Source: Acidobacteriaceae bacterium
GTDB taxonomy: Bacteria > Acidobacteriota > Terriglobia > Terriglobales > Acidobacteriaceae
Direction: 5' to 3'
Length of the DNA: 6,628 nucleotides
NCBI GenBank assembly: GCA_003133425.1
Contig: PKXI01000270.1
Span: 1-6,628 of the forward strand
Part shown: positions 5,528 to 6,628 of the stretch, one piece after another
Layout of the letters: each line of letters opens with the position of its first letter
How positions within the stretch are numbered: the first letter of the stretch is position 1
The notes under the pieces: model-generated
The model's database searches: none
Seen by the model: only the letters and a program-made list of their open reading frames with translations
What the model was told of the DNA's origin: nothing
Translations under genes and position numbers: made by a program

Positions 5528-6537
5528 AGAAGCAACATCCCACTCTGCTGGGCGCCATCGTGCGTGACTACTTCTCCGATCACCTGCCGCGCGTTCGCGG
5601 AGCTAGCCCGCACACCATCCATGGTTACCGCGACAGCGTCGTACTGCTTCTTCGGTTTCTCTCTGCGCGCCACAAGCGGCCCACAGAGGAACTCGATTTG
5701 AAGGATCTGGAGCCAGCCGGGATCCTGGCGTTTCTCTCCCACCTCGAGCAGGAACGGAAGAACGGTGTGGCGACCCGAAACGTTCGGCTCACCGCGATTC
5801 ATGCCCTGTTTCGTTTCGTGGCTTCGCGGAATCCCGAGCAGCTGTGCTTGGCCCAGCAGGTTCTCGGTATCCCCTTCAAGCGCGCGCCAGAACGGGCTAT
5901 CGACTACTTAGAATGGGAGGAGATCGACGCTATTCTCAAAACCATAGACCGCACAACTTCGCACGGAACCCGCGACTACGCTCTCCTGGCCACGATGTTC
6001 AATACGGGAGCCCGTGTGCAGGAGATCGTCGATCTGCGGGCTAGCGACCTCCAACTGATCAGGCCCTTTCAAGTGCGATTGTTCGGTAAAGGGAAGAAGG
6101 AACGCTACTGTCCCCTATGGCCGCAAACCGCTGCGGTCTTGCGCTCTTTCTCGAAGGAGCAAGATCTGGATCTGCGGTCAGACGCTCGCGTGTTCCTCAA
6201 TCACCGTGGCGGATCCCTGACTCGGTTCGGGATCCGCTACATCCTCGCCCGGTGTGTTGCCCGTGCTTCCCCGGATGTTCCGAATCTCCGCAAGAAGCGA
6301 ATTCACCCGCACAGTATGAGGCACAGTACTGCCATAGCGCTTCTGAAGTCGGGGACCGACCTGTCGACAATCAGCCACTACCTGGGTCATGCCAACCTAA
6401 ACACGACGAATCGGTATGCGAAGGTGGATCTAGAGATGAAACGCAAAGCAATTGCGCTGGTCAAAGCGGTTCCCCGCCAGTCGCGCACACCGTGGAACAA
6501 AGACCCCACGGTCCTTGACTGGCTGGAGTCTCTTTAG
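5524..6537 (+). CDS. ritC: Tyrosine recombinase, third gene of the RIT trio (RitC-like, XerC/D type)
   Basis: This 337-aa protein is the most XerC/XerD-like of the trio. The core-binding domain (about 10-100) contains SPHTIHGYRDSVVLLLRFL, and the catalytic domain spans about 125-310. The catalytic residues are Arg164 (TGARVQEI), Lys189 (LFGKGKKER, the typical Xer form), His263 and Arg266 (HSMRHS), His289 (YLGH) and Tyr298 (NTTNRYAK). The start at 5524 has AAGGAGG 6 nt upstream and overlaps the previous stop as ATGA. The TAG stop at 6535-6537 is only 6 bp from the inner edge of the right inverted repeat, so the gene fills the element to its end. A C-terminal tail of about 30 residues after the last helix (ending DWLESL) is not part of the catalytic fold and could mediate partner contacts. 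That last point is inference. Confidence 0.93.
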   Translation: MKKQHPTLLGAIVRDYFSDHLPRVRGASPHTIHGYRDSVVLLLRFLSARHKRPTEELDLKDLEPAGILAFLSHLEQERKNGVATRNVRLTAIHALFRFVASRNPEQLCLAQQVLGIPFKRAPERAIDYLEWEEIDAILKTIDRTTSHGTRDYALLATMFNTGARVQEIVDLRASDLQLIRPFQVRLFGKGKKERYCPLWPQTAAVLRSFSKEQDLDLRSDARVFLNHRGGSLTRFGIRYILARCVARASPDVPNLRKKRIHPHSMRHSTAIALLKSGTDLSTISHYLGHANLNTTNRYAKVDLEMKRKAIALVKAVPRQSRTPWNKDPTVLDWLESL

Positions 6538-6543
6538 GCCCTA

Positions 6544-6628
6544 AGAAATGTGGAGTTGGAAATATCGGCGCCCGCGATTTGTGCGGCCTTGGCGCGCCAA
6601 CTCCACATTCCTAACAACTTCACATTTG
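6544..6628 (-). repeat. Right terminal inverted repeat of the RIT element (85 bp)
   Basis: This is the exact reverse complement of 3134-3218 over all 85 positions, reaching the last base of the window. It carries the same three-motif array in mirror order and the same TTGGCGCGCCAA palindrome. Because the window ends here, the repeat may be longer than 85 bp and the junction to host DNA is not visible. Confidence 0.96.
6546..6627. promoter_or_regulatory. Triple 13-nt motif array, probable recombinase binding sites (right end)
   Basis: This is the mirror image of the left array: motif copies at 6546-6558 (AAATGTGGAGTTG), 6598-6610 (inverted) and 6615-6627 (inverted). Function is inferred from the presence of the same array at the left end and from the arm size usual for tyrosine recombinases. 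Confidence 0.6.

Larger units (their letters stand above)
3134..6628. mobile_element. Recombinase-in-trio (RIT) element with 85-bp terminal inverted repeats
   Basis: Three consecutive, non-identical tyrosine recombinase genes on one strand, joined by 4-nt stop/start overlaps, fill the space between two perfectly matching 85-bp inverted repeats. The unit is at least 3495 bp, in the size range of known RIT elements, and carries no passenger gene. RIT elements are known from several phyla. Their transposition is thought to need all three recombinases, but the mechanism is little understood. The complete ends and intact catalytic residues suggest that the copy is functional or was until recently. 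The right repeat runs to the last base of the window, so the outer limit could lie beyond it, and no target duplication can be assessed. Confidence 0.92.

Overview
The window looks like accessory bacterial chromosome of moderate to fairly high GC, with Shine-Dalgarno-led genes. The gene content (EamA-type transporters, an SDR dehydrogenase, ISL3- and IS4-type transposase remnants and a three-recombinase element) is compatible with a soil or environmental Proteobacterium or Acidobacteriota. Nothing in the sequence fixes the taxon.

Bases 1-280 hold no gene I can support. Bases 281-2119 carry three intact plus-strand genes with short gaps. Two are small single-domain EamA/DMT membrane proteins (169 and 150 aa) that are clearly paralogous and probably act as a two-subunit transporter. 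The third is a classical NAD-type short-chain dehydrogenase (254 aa) with a complete N-S-Y-K catalytic set. They may form a small uptake or efflux plus oxidation operon, but the substrate cannot be read from the sequence.

Bases 2120-3133 form an insertion-sequence graveyard. It holds an imperfect tandem repeat, a possible ISL3-type end, a frameshifted N-terminal piece of an ISL3-family transposase, and directly joined to that an internal piece of an IS4-family transposase. No intact gene is present.

Bases 3134-6628 are the main feature, a recombinase-in-trio (RIT) element. Three different tyrosine recombinases (about 415, 335 and 337 aa), each with a full R-K-HxxR-H-Y catalytic set, are encoded head to tail with ATGA stop/start overlaps. 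They are bracketed by a perfect 85-bp inverted repeat, and there are no passenger genes. Each end contains three copies of a 13-nt motif (consensus RAATGTGRAGTTG), two direct and one inverted, around a GC-rich palindromic centre. This looks like a recombinase-binding array. The right end coincides with the window edge, so the true outer boundary and any target duplication cannot be determined here. Identical ends and undamaged genes suggest recent mobility into an already damaged region.
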